Below are positions 28,469 to 36,983 of a stretch of DNA of 64,000 nucleotides, piece by piece (the first letter of the stretch is position 1; each line of letters starts with the position of its first letter). The DNA is from Desulfomarina profundi (GTDB lineage: Bacteria; Desulfobacterota; Desulfobulbia; Desulfobulbales; Desulfocapsaceae). The translations under genes were made by a program, and so were the position numbers. The DNA is taken from positions 124,001 through 188,000 of the forward strand of contig NZ_AP024086.1 of NCBI RefSeq assembly GCF_019703855.1. The letters run 5' to 3'. The notes beneath the pieces are model-generated. The model did not search any database and was not told the DNA's origin. It saw nothing but the letters and a program-made list of their open reading frames with translations.

Positions 28469-29277
28469 TTATTTGACTACAAACCACGGATTCAGCAGAT
28501 TCTCGCGGTTATAGCTCAGTCGTTTGCCTGTTTCCCAGATTGTTACTTCGCGATCTGCACCTTCTGCAATTCCCTGTCCGGCTGCAGTGTCCCATTCCAT
28601 GGTAGGTCCCAGCCGTGGATAGATGTCGGCGATGTTTTCAGCAACTCTGCAGATTTTAATCGAACTGCCTGAACTGATAAGCGTAATTTCCTTTCTTTCA
28701 TTTCGTTTTTTTTCTACAAATTGCTGTAGCTCAGGTGTGGCGTGGGAGCGTGAGGCCATGATAGTATAAGAAGAACGTGGAATCTGGAGCGGAAGTTTCA
28801 CACAGTTTTCCAGGAGGACGTCTAAATTCTCCGGCAATTTATCGGGCTCAAGTTGACAACTGTAGCTGCCGAAGTGTTTACCCCCCAGGTAGAGTTGCTG
28901 TAAAACTGGTGCATAAATTATGCCGAAAACAGGGAAATGGTTATGAATAAGGGCGATATTTACAGTAAATTCACCGTTTCGTTTTATGAATTCCTTGGTT
29001 CCGTCCAGGGGTCCACAATCCATAGCCAGTCCCAGTCTTTTCGTTCTTCATACGGTATTTTTTTCCCTTCTTCGCTGAGAATGGGGATTGATGTTTTCTG
29101 CAGTATTGAGACAATTACCTGGTGCGCTTGCTGGTCGGCTTCCGTCAGTGGTGAGTGGTCAGGCTTCTCTTCTATGGCAAAATCCGAACCCGCATAAACA
29201 GCCATGATTTTTGTTGCAGCCAGTAGAGATGCCTGTACAGCTTGAAATAAATATTTCTTTATCTGTATTTCATTCAC
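28469..29277 (-). pseudogene. cysQ: 3'(2'),5'-bisphosphate nucleotidase (PAP phosphatase), frame broken once
   Basis: An inositol-monophosphatase-fold enzyme that hydrolyses PAP, the product of sulfotransferases, to AMP. The N-terminal part has SPLTEADQQAH, ILSEEGKKIPYEER and WIVDP. The C-terminal part has LDGTKEFIKRNGEFTVNIALI and WDTAAGQGIAEGA. The metal-binding DPLDGT motif is broken across the C4 run (plus-strand G4 29008-29011); one extra C restores it exactly. It is therefore almost certainly a single intact gene of about 269 residues. Start GTG 29277. It is co-oriented with and just upstream of Sat-CysC, forming a PAPS synthesis/PAP removal pair. Confidence 0.82.
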
Positions 29278-29722
29278 TATGAGTTTTGTAGTCCGATTGA
29301 TGGTTGCACTATTGCTGATACGGGGATTGATTTCCAGGTTGCCCTTAAAACAAAAAATTTTTCGTCCTATTCGAGAAATGTTTGCTGAAGAATGATTCTA
29401 CAAAAAAACGTCTGAAACACATTTTTCTGTCCTCCAGTATTAAACTGTTTAATATCACAGTAGTTCGAATAAAGTCAAATGGTATTGTTTGTTACCGAAA
29501 TTACAGAATGATTTTGTAATGAAATATTGTGTATCAGGAGCTCTTTAGAAATTTTCTTGATCAATTTGCCAGAGGCAGAAAATACATCGTCAAATTGTTA
29601 GTAATATAGTTTTGAAACGCATTTGAGTTTTGCGAAAACAGAGTTTTTTCAGAAAGAATTACAGGTTTGGATTGCTGAAATGGACAAAAATCGCTAGTTT
29701 TGCAAATAATCGGCTAGGGCAG
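29278..29722. other. Intergenic region with a perfect palindrome, no supported gene
   Basis: Upstream of cysQ. The palindrome TATTAAACTGTTTAATA at 29438-29454 is a possible operator about 160 bases before the cysQ start. No open frame is supported. Confidence 0.45.
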
Positions 29723-29768
29723 GAACACAAAAGGGCCGAACTGGATTTAGTTCGGCCCTTTTGTGTTC
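29723..29768. terminator. Strong bidirectional rho-independent terminator
   Basis: A 20-bp perfect stem (GAACACAAAAGGGCCGAACT and its complement) with a 6-base loop. The stem carries CCCTTTT on both strands, so it can stop transcription in both directions. It lies 37 bases after the stop of the PEP-CTERM gene and insulates it from cysQ. Confidence 0.85.
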
Positions 29769-29805
29769 TAGGTTTTTCAGCTATACAACACAGTGTTTAG
29801 TGTGA

Positions 29806-30564
29806 TTATTTTTTTGACTTTCTTCTCTTGGATATTCCGGCAAGACCCAGCAGGCCAGCACCGAAAAGCATCATGGTGGCCGGTTCAGGAACAGGTGATA
29901 CCGATTCAACCATCACGACAAAATCAGTAAAATCTTGATCTCCACCACCATATAAATCTTCCCATGCCAGAATGTATTCATTACTCGTCCATTCTGCATA
30001 GTATCCGTTGTTGAATACAGAAAATTGATCACCTGTTCCCTGGTATGCAAACATGTGATCATATTGGTCAGTGTTCAGTAGAGTGTCACTGAAATATGTA
30101 TTTCCTGTAGCAGAAACATCCAAATAGTATCCAAAACTGGTAGACGAAAAAGTTTCAGTTTGAGCTGGGTCAAAACCTGCGTCTGTAGAAAACGAAGTTC
30201 CAAATTGATATAAGGATGTCAAGGCGCCATTGAGGGGACTGCCACCATGGTCTGTTCCTTCAAACAGTTCAAGCCGGTTGTTTTGGTCATTTAAATCATA
30301 AATGCCAAAACTTGTTGTATTGGCATAACTCGCAAATTCAAAAAGCAGGGTTGCCACACTTCCCCCAGATGCTGTGATGTGCCATGAACTGTCTGTATTG
30401 TCTGCAATCATGTCCGTCGTCACATCGACTGAAGAAGTGCCTCCCAGCGTACGAGCGTCCAAAGCACCTTGCAGAGTACCGCCCAAAGGCAAAGCCATTG
30501 CATTGGTTGCGATCAAGCACACAGTAGCACCTAGCAGTGTGCTTTTCAGTAATGTTTTTTTCAT
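29806..30564 (-). CDS. PEP-CTERM protein
   Basis: A 252-residue exported protein. The ATG at 30564 has GGAGAGAGAA upstream and starts a signal peptide (MKKTLLKSTLLGATVCLIATNAMA). The C-terminus, PVPEPATMMLFGAGLLGLAG then KRRKSKK, is a textbook PEP-CTERM sorting signal. The body includes AWEDLYGGGDQDFTDFVVMVE, the DUF4114/choice-of-anchor type segment common in PEP-CTERM proteins. It is probably exported and processed by the exosortase at 2297. It is monocistronic, with its own sigma-54 promoter (30685-30699) and terminator (29723-29768). Confidence 0.9.
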   Translation of the reverse strand: MKKTLLKSTLLGATVCLIATNAMALPLGGTLQGALDARTLGGTSSVDVTTDMIADNTDSSWHITASGGSVATLLFEFASYANTTSFGIYDLNDQNNRLELFEGTDHGGSPLNGALTSLYQFGTSFSTDAGFDPAQTETFSSTSFGYYLDVSATGNTYFSDTLLNTDQYDHMFAYQGTGDQFSVFNNGYYAEWTSNEYILAWEDLYGGGDQDFTDFVVMVESVSPVPEPATMMLFGAGLLGLAGISKRRKSKK

Positions 30565-30684
30565 TTCTCTCTCCATAAAAAGGATAATTAACAAATCTTT
30601 ATAGACTTAGAAAAGCCCCCCCAGTTTTTTTAAGGAGTCCAGTTGAGAATCGAGCTTTCATTATGTCTCCTTGCAAAATGCTAA

Positions 30685-30699
30685 GCAAGTTGTGTGCCA
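30685..30699 (-). promoter_or_regulatory. Sigma-54 promoter of the PEP-CTERM gene
   Basis: On the minus strand the sequence reads TGGCACACAACTTGC. It matches the -24 box TGGCAC and the -12 box TTGC perfectly, with 10 bases between GG and GC. Transcription would start near 30673, giving a leader of about 110 nt. It fits the known sigma-54/PrsR control of PEP-CTERM genes. Confidence 0.8.
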
Positions 30700-31191
30700 T
30701 TTATGAGAGTTGTTTGCTGCACAAAAGATTATGTACCGCATTGTGGCATAGGAATGAGTTGCCGGTTGTTCACCTGTAACGTAGTGCAACTCAAGGTTGG
30801 CGGAAAGGGAGATGGTTGAATCAAGAATTCGATAGGTGGAAATACCTATGTTGAATAGTTTTGTAATATCAACAAGATACTATTGTTTTCGAAATGGTTG
30901 TTTTTTTACATATTTTGTGCAGAAGAGAGAAATCTGAATTATTTTCTCACAAAAAGAAGGATTAATTCAGTGAAACCGGAAGTATTTTCCGTATTTGTGG
31001 AAAAAGGTGAGATTTTATTGGAGAACACTACTATTGAAATGGTATCAAATTCAGCTTTGAAAAGTCAAGGAGGCAATGGTTTTTTTTGTCAGTTGAGTTG
31101 AATCATGTGTTATGGTATGCATATCTGTGTAAATAAAACAATTTTTCAGGGTTTAGGATAAAAAATATGTGCTTTTTGCCGGGATCCCGTT
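30700..31191. other. Intergenic region, no supported gene
   Basis: About 490 bases between the sigma-54 promoter and moeA. Activator sites for the sigma-54 promoter would be expected here, but none can be named by eye. A short open frame at 30883-31101 lacks a ribosome site and recognisable content. Confidence 0.4.
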
Positions 31192-32397
31192 ATGAACGAC
31201 ATGAAACAGAATGAGTGTTGTTACCAGGAAGTGTTAAGAACTCTTTTCAGGGTCCTAAAACCGATGTCCTCTGAGATGATTGGACTTGAGGACGGGCTGG
31301 GGCGGGTGAGCTCTGCTTCGGTAACTGCCTCTTTCCCACGTCCCCTGTTTGATGAATCGGTCCGCGATGGTTATGTGATTGCGGAGACCACAGGGCATGG
31401 AGAATCCGTCCAGCGGTATCGGATTACCGGTGAAATTCCCGCCGGAAGCCCTTACGGAAAGGTGTTGGGGGCAGGGACGGGATGCCGGATTATGACAGGT
31501 GGCTGTGTGCCTGAGGGGGGTTCCAGAGTTATTCCCCACGAGGATTGCAGGGAAGTTGATGGAGACATTCTGGTGGAGAAAAAGAAGTTATCCTGGAATA
31601 TCTATATTCGAAGAAAGGGAGCTGATATTTCTGAAGGGGATGTTCTTGTTGGTCGGGGAATTCTGTTGCAGGCGGGACATCTTGCCCACCTGGCATCCTG
31701 TGGTGTCCAAAAAATCGATGTTGCGACCTTACCTGTTGTCGGTTTTTTCTGTACGGGAAGTGAATTGCGACATATGAATGAAAGGGATCTGGAGAATGGT
31801 CAGAAAATTTCATCAAATTCATTATTACTTCGAGGGCTTTTGGATTCAATAGGAATTCCGTGTCAAGATTTTGGGATTATCCCGGATAACCGGCAAAGCC
31901 TGCTGGATTGTTTTCTGGCAGCAAAAAAAAGTAATGTTGATGTATTGATCAGTACGGGTGGAATGGGACCGGGGAAATATGATCTTGTTGAAAAATTATT
32001 TCTTGAGGCCGGTGGTAATTTGATTTTTACGGAACTGGGAATGCGACCGGGAAAATCAGTTCTGTTTGGTACTCTGGGAAAAACACTGTTTTTTGGGTTG
32101 CCGGGACCACCCTATGCGGTGCAGACTCTGTTTAATCTGCTGGTTGTACCTGTTGTTTTTTCATTACAGGGATTAAAAGAACAACTCCCCAGGAAGACAA
32201 CAGCATATCTTGAGCATGATATTCCTGTGAAACGCAGTGACCTGCTCTGTTTTAAAGATGGTGTTCTGGAGCTGCGCGATGGAAAGTGTTATGTACGTCT
32301 GGCAGACAGGGATGAGTCGCCAAATTGTTATATAATGTTGTCTGCCGGGCAGTTATTTTTTAAAAAAGGAGAGATGGTCGAAATTTGTCTGGCTTAA
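31192..32397 (+). CDS. moeA: Molybdopterin molybdenumtransferase (MoeA family)
   Basis: A 401-residue MoeA-type protein. Domain features in order: LEDGLGRVSSASV with FDESVRDGYVI (domain I), AGTGCRIMTGGCVPEGG and VIPHED (domain II), then the MoCF/MogA-like domain with FFCTGSEL, ISSNSLLLRGLLDSIG, ISTGGMGPGKYD and FGLPGPPYAV, and the C-terminal beta-barrel. It inserts molybdate into adenylylated molybdopterin in the cytosol. TGGMGPGKYD, where the common form is TGGVSVGDYD, and FDESVRDGY, where it is FDNSAMDGY, mark a divergent branch, so a paralogue function is possible. It stands alone between intergenic DNA and the convergent mutM. Confidence 0.83.
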   Translation: MNDMKQNECCYQEVLRTLFRVLKPMSSEMIGLEDGLGRVSSASVTASFPRPLFDESVRDGYVIAETTGHGESVQRYRITGEIPAGSPYGKVLGAGTGCRIMTGGCVPEGGSRVIPHEDCREVDGDILVEKKKLSWNIYIRRKGADISEGDVLVGRGILLQAGHLAHLASCGVQKIDVATLPVVGFFCTGSELRHMNERDLENGQKISSNSLLLRGLLDSIGIPCQDFGIIPDNRQSLLDCFLAAKKSNVDVLISTGGMGPGKYDLVEKLFLEAGGNLIFTELGMRPGKSVLFGTLGKTLFFGLPGPPYAVQTLFNLLVVPVVFSLQGLKEQLPRKTTAYLEHDIPVKRSDLLCFKDGVLELRDGKCYVRLADRDESPNCYIMLSAGQLFFKKGEMVEICLA

Positions 32398-32425
32398 ATT
32401 CATCTTGTGATTTCACCTCTTCAGC

Positions 32426-33286
32426 TCACGGTTTCAAGTAACCCTTTATGGAGTTCAGCTTTTGACAGGTGGGGCAGTAAAAACTTGCCCTGCCACCAAT
32501 AGTCATCTTTTTTATCTGGTTGTTACAGTCGGAACAGTTTTTATCTGCTCGTCCGTATACCTTGAAGTTCACCTGAAAATAGCCGCTTTCCTGTCCGGCG
32601 TTAACAAAATCACTTATAGTCGAACCGCCACAGTCGATGGCATGTTTGAGTACTGAGCGGAGTTCAATGGTCAGTAGTTGCCATTGTTCCAGGGACAGTG
32701 AACCGATTTGACTGGCTGGATGAATGCCCGCCGCAAACAGGCTTTCATTGGCGTAAATATTGCCGATACCCGCTACGACACTGTTTGTCATTATAAAAGA
32801 TTTTACCGGCAGAGTTCTGTCGCGAGCCAGGGTGTGCAGGTATTCAGGGGAAAATTCCTCTGAAAACGGTTCAGGTCCCGTGGTTTTAAAGAATGAGTTT
32901 TCCAGCTCATCGGGTGTTTTGTCCCGGAGAAGATGGATTGAACCGAATCGGCGGGTGTCGTTGAACCGCAGCTCAGTATTATTATCGAAAAGGAGTTGGA
33001 GATGATCATGTTTGGCGGTTGGTGTTTCGGGGGAAAAAATACCGAGGTTACCGGTCATGCCGAAATGAAAAATAAGCAGAGCAGAAGATTGAAAATGAAC
33101 TACAAGATATTTTGCCCGTCGTGTCACCTTGCTGATCGTGTCGCCGGATAAAGAATTTTTCAGATCATCAACCGGCACCGTAGCTCTCAATTTTTTACCA
33201 CTACCCCGGATCCCCATTACAGTTCTTTCCAGGATAAGGGGGCGTATACCTCGGCATATAACTTCAACTTCCGGGAGTTCAGGCAT
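32426..33286 (-). CDS. mutM: Formamidopyrimidine-DNA glycosylase
   Basis: A 286-residue base-excision repair enzyme that removes 8-oxoguanine and cleaves the abasic site. It starts MPELPEVE (catalytic Pro2, Glu3) and has the conserved AKYLVVHF lysine region, FHFGMTG and the helix-two-turn-helix IGNIYANESLFAAGIHP. A C-terminal zinc finger has four cysteines (CSDC...CPTC). Full family length. It is convergent with moeA. Confidence 0.95.
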   Translation of the reverse strand: MPELPEVEVICRGIRPLILERTVMGIRGSGKKLRATVPVDDLKNSLSGDTISKVTRRAKYLVVHFQSSALLIFHFGMTGNLGIFSPETPTAKHDHLQLLFDNNTELRFNDTRRFGSIHLLRDKTPDELENSFFKTTGPEPFSEEFSPEYLHTLARDRTLPVKSFIMTNSVVAGIGNIYANESLFAAGIHPASQIGSLSLEQWQLLTIELRSVLKHAIDCGGSTISDFVNAGQESGYFQVNFKVYGRADKNCSDCNNQIKKMTIGGRASFYCPTCQKLNSIKGYLKP

Positions 33287-33352
33287 TGTTTTCTTCCTTC
33301 GTGCGGGTGGTTAAGGCAAGAGCGTAGTCGGAAAATGTTGCAGCAACCACAG

Positions 33353-34036
33353 TTATGGTAGGAGGGGGGCTTGCTTTTTTGACAGGAAGAATTTGAGTTG
33401 AAAGAAACGGTGGGGCTTTATTTTTATCTGAACACACTGTTGCAGGTGGATTTCCGAAAAGCCAAGCATGGTATTATGACCGAACCGTTTTTGAATGGCC
33501 TCCTTGGCACACCAGAGGAGGGCGAGTGTGTTGAGTTCGTTTTCTTTTGCAATCTCAGCAAGACGTCCCAGTTCCGATTCTGAACAGAATCTTTTTTTTA
33601 CTTTGAGGAGTTTTTTTTCAATCTTCTGCAGGTCTATTCCGCAGGGACAGGGAGAGGCAATGGCTGTTGCCATCTCTTTACTGTGGCTGATGGAAATATG
33701 GGGGGCGGCAAGGTGCGGCAATGGATGCAGAAGAGCAGCGGGGTGACCGTTTTCACGATTGACAATTTCTATTTTGTCGGCAGAAACAGGTGGAAGATTG
33801 CAGGCATGCAGGTAAATGAGTACTGCTTCTTTTGCACAGATCCTGCCCGTGAGATATTCCCGTCGTCGTTTGGTGAGTCTGTAACTGTCGAGCCTTGCCA
33901 GTTCATTTTCATGAAGGGCCTTTCTATTACGGGGAGTGTCCTCCTGTAATTTGAGAATTACAGGCGGGCAGGAAACGGATGCAGGGATCTCGTCGATGAA
34001 ATCACGAATTTCATGTTGGACAATATCTGCAGACAT
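33353..34036 (-). CDS. 4'-phosphopantetheinyl transferase superfamily protein
   Basis: About 227 residues from ATG 34036, or 242 from a TTG at 34081. It attaches phosphopantetheine from CoA to carrier proteins. Family motifs seen: HPLPHLAAPHISISHSKEM, CGIDLQKIEKK (the magnesium-binding GIDxE-like site, here Gln for Glu) and LWCAKEAIQKRFG (WxxKEAxxK). This is the Sfp/HetI-type arrangement rather than AcpS. No carrier-protein gene lies near it. It is divergent from the CvpA gene. Confidence 0.85.
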   Translation of the reverse strand: MSADIVQHEIRDFIDEIPASVSCPPVILKLQEDTPRNRKALHENELARLDSYRLTKRRREYLTGRICAKEAVLIYLHACNLPPVSADKIEIVNRENGHPAALLHPLPHLAAPHISISHSKEMATAIASPCPCGIDLQKIEKKLLKVKKRFCSESELGRLAEIAKENELNTLALLWCAKEAIQKRFGHNTMLGFSEIHLQQCVQIKIKPHRFFQLKFFLSKKQAPLLP

Positions 34037-34154
34037 CGGCTGTGTTCCAGGTGAGAAGAATAAAAAAACTTGCAGTTTCAACAGTTCATGCTACTTTTTG
34101 AAGATTCAGAATAATGGTAAAGGCTCCGTTTATCAATCCTTAAAGAGGAAATGA

Positions 34155-34751
34155 ATGAAACTGTATACAGGTATGACTGCCTATGACCTTGTTGTTCTCG
34201 GTCTTTTCGCCTTACTGATTGGTCGCGGTATCTGGCTGGGCCTTTTGAAGCAGGTGACTGGTTTGCTTGCCCTCTACTTCGGATATTTTGCCGCAGGGCA
34301 GTATAATGAGCTGATCTTCCCGATTTTGAAAGATATTTCCGATAATCCCAAGGTTGTTTTTCTCACCAGCTATGTCATCCTTTTTATAGCCACTTATATA
34401 ATTGTAATGCTTGTCGGAAAATTATTGACCTATGTCATTCAACTTACCATTGCCGGGTGGTTTGATCGTTTTCTCGGGGGACTGGTGGGGTTTGCCAAGG
34501 GATTGATCCTTGTAGTGTTGCTCCATATGATTCTGGGAACAATCCTGGCTCCGGAAAACCCCATGCTGCGAAAATGTGTGACCTGCGATGTCTTGAATGA
34601 TGCGGCAGACATAACCCGGCAGTTTATCCGTGATGAAGATGTGCGAAAGGCACTCATTCAGAAGAAGCCTGCAATCTCCATGGACACAGTCAGGGAATAC
34701 CTGGCTCCGGATGACGGGGAAGAGGGCATTGAAAAGCAGACTGAAAACTGA
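34155..34751 (+). CDS. CvpA family inner-membrane protein
   Basis: A 198-residue protein with four hydrophobic helices: AYDLVVLGLFALLIGRGIWLG, the family-typical start; LALYFGYFAAG; VVFLTSYVILFIATYIIVML; and the GGLVGFAKGLILVVLL helix with its conserved Gly-rich entry. It then has a charged tail of about 60 residues. CvpA is linked to colicin V export, envelope stress and polar localisation; its molecular activity is unsettled. The stop overlaps the ATG of the UPF0280 gene (TGATG). Confidence 0.85.
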   Translation: MKLYTGMTAYDLVVLGLFALLIGRGIWLGLLKQVTGLLALYFGYFAAGQYNELIFPILKDISDNPKVVFLTSYVILFIATYIIVMLVGKLLTYVIQLTIAGWFDRFLGGLVGFAKGLILVVLLHMILGTILAPENPMLRKCVTCDVLNDAADITRQFIRDEDVRKALIQKKPAISMDTVREYLAPDDGEEGIEKQTEN

Positions 34752-35531
34752 TGGCGGCAAAACGCAAAAAAAAAAACTCCTGGTTCCTATCGGGAACGTC
34801 ACTATCGCTCTTTTTTCGATTCATCCGACCTTGTTCCTTCCTTTGTCAAAATAAAGGACACGGATCTGCATATTTTTGCTGACAGGGATGTTACTGCTCC
34901 GGCCGAAAATCTTGCCCTGCAGTTCAGAACCCAGGTGGAAGCTTATATTGTGGAACACCCTGAATTTCTCCATTCCCTGGTTCCTCTTCCCTCTGATGAT
35001 TTGGCACCGCCTCTTATCAAAGATATGCTGCAGGCGGGCCGAACAGCCACTGTGGGACCTATGGCGGCTGTGGCCGGTGTTATTGCCGAATACGTTGGAA
35101 AAGAGTTACTGAGGATGGGTTGCGGGCAAGTCATGGTGGAAAATGGCGGTGATCTGTTTCTGCATCGCACCACCGAATGCAGGGTTGCAATTTATGCCGG
35201 GGAATCCCCGTTGAGCAATAAGGTCGGGCTTCGGCTGTCGCCCCGGGAAATGCCCCTTGGTATCTGCACCTCCTCGGGGACTGTTGGGCATTCACTCAGC
35301 TTTGGCAGGGCCGATTCGGTGACAGTTATTTCACAATCAACGCCTCTGGCAGATGCGGTGGCCACACGACTGGGTAATGAGGTGAGAGAGCAGGGGGAAG
35401 CAAGGGATTTTGGCATAAAAAAAGTGCTGGAGACAGGCCTTGCCATAGAAGGTGTTTTGGGAGTTGTTGTAATTTGTGATAAACTGATGGGAGCAGCAGG
35501 TCAGGTTGAGTTGATTAAAATAGAAAAATAA
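34751..35531 (+). pseudogene. UPF0280 (ApbE-like) family protein, frame broken at an A11 run
   Basis: The ATG at 34751 overlaps the cvpA-type stop. After KRKKK the frame breaks at the run of eleven A (34766-34776). Removing one A gives TPGSYRERHYRSFFDSSDLV and an uninterrupted protein of about 259 residues. It ends with the UPF0280 core: GPMAAVAGVIAEYVG, VENGGDLFL, LGICTSSGTVGHSLSFG and DAVATRLGN. UPF0280 resembles the flavin transferase ApbE; its function is unproven. No good start exists in the downstream frame before GTG 34935, so the full protein needs a correct A count, or transcriptional or ribosomal slippage at A11. Confidence 0.75.
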
Positions 35532-35549
35532 AAGAACTGGAGTGCAGTT

Positions 35550-35939
35550 GTGGTGGCGGGAAAAACCATTCACAATAAAAACGACCAGAGACAGGAAGGT
35601 CGGGAGAGGATCACGTTCTATTTACGTGTTTTTGATGGTATAAGCACAAGAATCGTTGGTCACCTGGTTGATATATCCACCCGGGGCATGCTGCTGCTCT
35701 GCGAGGACCCGGTTGCGGCCGGAGAGGATTACAGGCTTCGCCTCTGTCTGCCGGCAGTTGTATTGGACAGGAGGGAAGTAGTTATTTCCGCAACCAGCAG
35801 ATGGTGCAGTCGGGAGGACGATTCGGATTTTTTTCGGGTGGGTTTTCAGATAGTTGATTCGTCACCGGAAATTGTGAAAACCGTTGAGCTGCTGGTGGAA
35901 AAATGCGGCTATAAGGTGGCCAGTAATTCAACCGGTTGA
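35550..35939 (+). CDS. PilZ domain c-di-GMP-binding protein
   Basis: A 129-residue single-domain protein. The c-di-GMP-binding elements are the RxxxR-type loop (RQEGRERITF) and DISTRGMLL (D/N-x-S-x-x-G). These are followed by the beta-barrel (YRLRLCLPAV, ISATSRWC, FFRVGFQIV). It would respond to c-di-GMP and act on a partner, perhaps in EPS production, given the nearby nucleotide-sugar genes. GTG 35550 is preceded by CTGGAG. It converges on rfbD with no gap. Confidence 0.85.
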   Translation: MVAGKTIHNKNDQRQEGRERITFYLRVFDGISTRIVGHLVDISTRGMLLLCEDPVAAGEDYRLRLCLPAVVLDRREVVISATSRWCSREDDSDFFRVGFQIVDSSPEIVKTVELLVEKCGYKVASNSTG

Positions 35940-36824
35940 TTATTCGTCTTTTTTTGCTTCCTCAAGCAGTGTTTCCCCGTGTTTTTCTACAAACCTGTCG
36001 ATATCCTCCTGCCAGCTTCGAAATACTGAAAGTCCTTCTTCTTTTAAAACGCTGTTTTCCAGAATGGAGTTTGCCGGACGGTGGGCTGGGGTCGGGTATT
36101 CGGCCGTAGTGCAGGGGCGCATGGAATATGGGACCTTCATTGTGTCCAGAAAATATCGGGCTGCCTCGTACCAGCTTGAATACCCTTCCGCTGTGGTGTG
36201 CATGATGCCGGTGAGTTCGGAATCCAGCAGTTTTTCGATTTGCTGGGCCAGGGTATATGACCAGGTGAGTGAGCCGAACTGGTCGTTGACAACCTTCAGC
36301 TCTCTGTTCGGATCGGTTACGGCAAGTTTCAACATGGTTTTCAGGAAGTTTTTTCCGGTGGCTGAATACAGCCAGGCTGTTCGAAGAATGACCGCGTCCT
36401 TCTCGCAGGCAAGCACAGCTTTTTCTCCCGCCAGCTTTGATTTGCCGTATTGGGACAGGGGATTGGGTTCATCGGTTTCCAGGTACGGTTGCGGTACGGT
36501 TCTGTTGCCATCAAAAACATAATCGGTGGAGATATGTATCAGCCTGCTTCCCAGTTTTTCGGCTGTTTTTGCCACATGGCCCGGGCCTTCGGCATTGACT
36601 TTCCAGGCCAGTGAGGTCTCCTTCTCGCAGCCATCAACTGCTGTGTACGCCGCACAGTTTATTATGACCTCTGGTTTGATATCATCCAGAAATGGACCAA
36701 TGCTGTCAGGATTGGTGATATCAACGAGGGGGATATCGCAGCCGATGGTTTCATGGGTTGTGCCGAGAATAGTGGCGCAGTCTGATCCGAGTTGTCCGTT
36801 TGTACCAATTATTACAATTTTCAT
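35940..36824 (-). CDS. rfbD: dTDP-4-dehydrorhamnose reductase
   Basis: A 294-residue short-chain-type NADPH enzyme catalysing the last step of dTDP-L-rhamnose synthesis. It has IIGTNGQLGSDC (NAD(P)-binding), INCAAYTAVDGCE, ISTDYVFDG and YGKSKLAGE (catalytic Tyr and Lys). Length and motifs are standard. It is co-oriented with rfbA 159 bases upstream; rfbB and rfbC are not in this window. Confidence 0.93.
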   Translation of the reverse strand: MKIVIIGTNGQLGSDCATILGTTHETIGCDIPLVDITNPDSIGPFLDDIKPEVIINCAAYTAVDGCEKETSLAWKVNAEGPGHVAKTAEKLGSRLIHISTDYVFDGNRTVPQPYLETDEPNPLSQYGKSKLAGEKAVLACEKDAVILRTAWLYSATGKNFLKTMLKLAVTDPNRELKVVNDQFGSLTWSYTLAQQIEKLLDSELTGIMHTTAEGYSSWYEAARYFLDTMKVPYSMRPCTTAEYPTPAHRPANSILENSVLKEEGLSVFRSWQEDIDRFVEKHGETLLEEAKKDE

Positions 36825-36903
36825 ATGTTTTCCTGTAACTTATCTGAAAATCTCACCGCCGAAGGTTGTTTTGCCGCAGTTGGATTTTCATTACTCTGTT
36901 GTG

Positions 36904-36954
36904 CCCAAAGGGCATAAATACCCAAAGGGCATAAATACCCAAAGGGCATAAATT
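36904..36954. repeat. Three tandem copies of a 17-bp unit
   Basis: The unit CCCAAAGGGCATAAATA is repeated at 36904-36920 and 36921-36937, with a third copy at 36938-36954 that differs in its last base. Each holds the small palindrome CCCAAAGGG. It lies between rfbA and rfbD. Confidence 0.9.
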
Positions 36955-36983
36955 GCCAAGCCCTAAAGGCCGGTCATGTCGGT

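Noticed and set aside
29301-29316. Sigma-54-like sequence TGGTTGCACTATTGCT on the plus strand
   Set aside because: Spacing fits but the -24 box is poor and no plus-strand gene follows before the terminator at 29723.
30883-31101. Open frame of 72 codons before moeA
   Set aside because: No ribosome site or domain; lies in a likely regulatory region.
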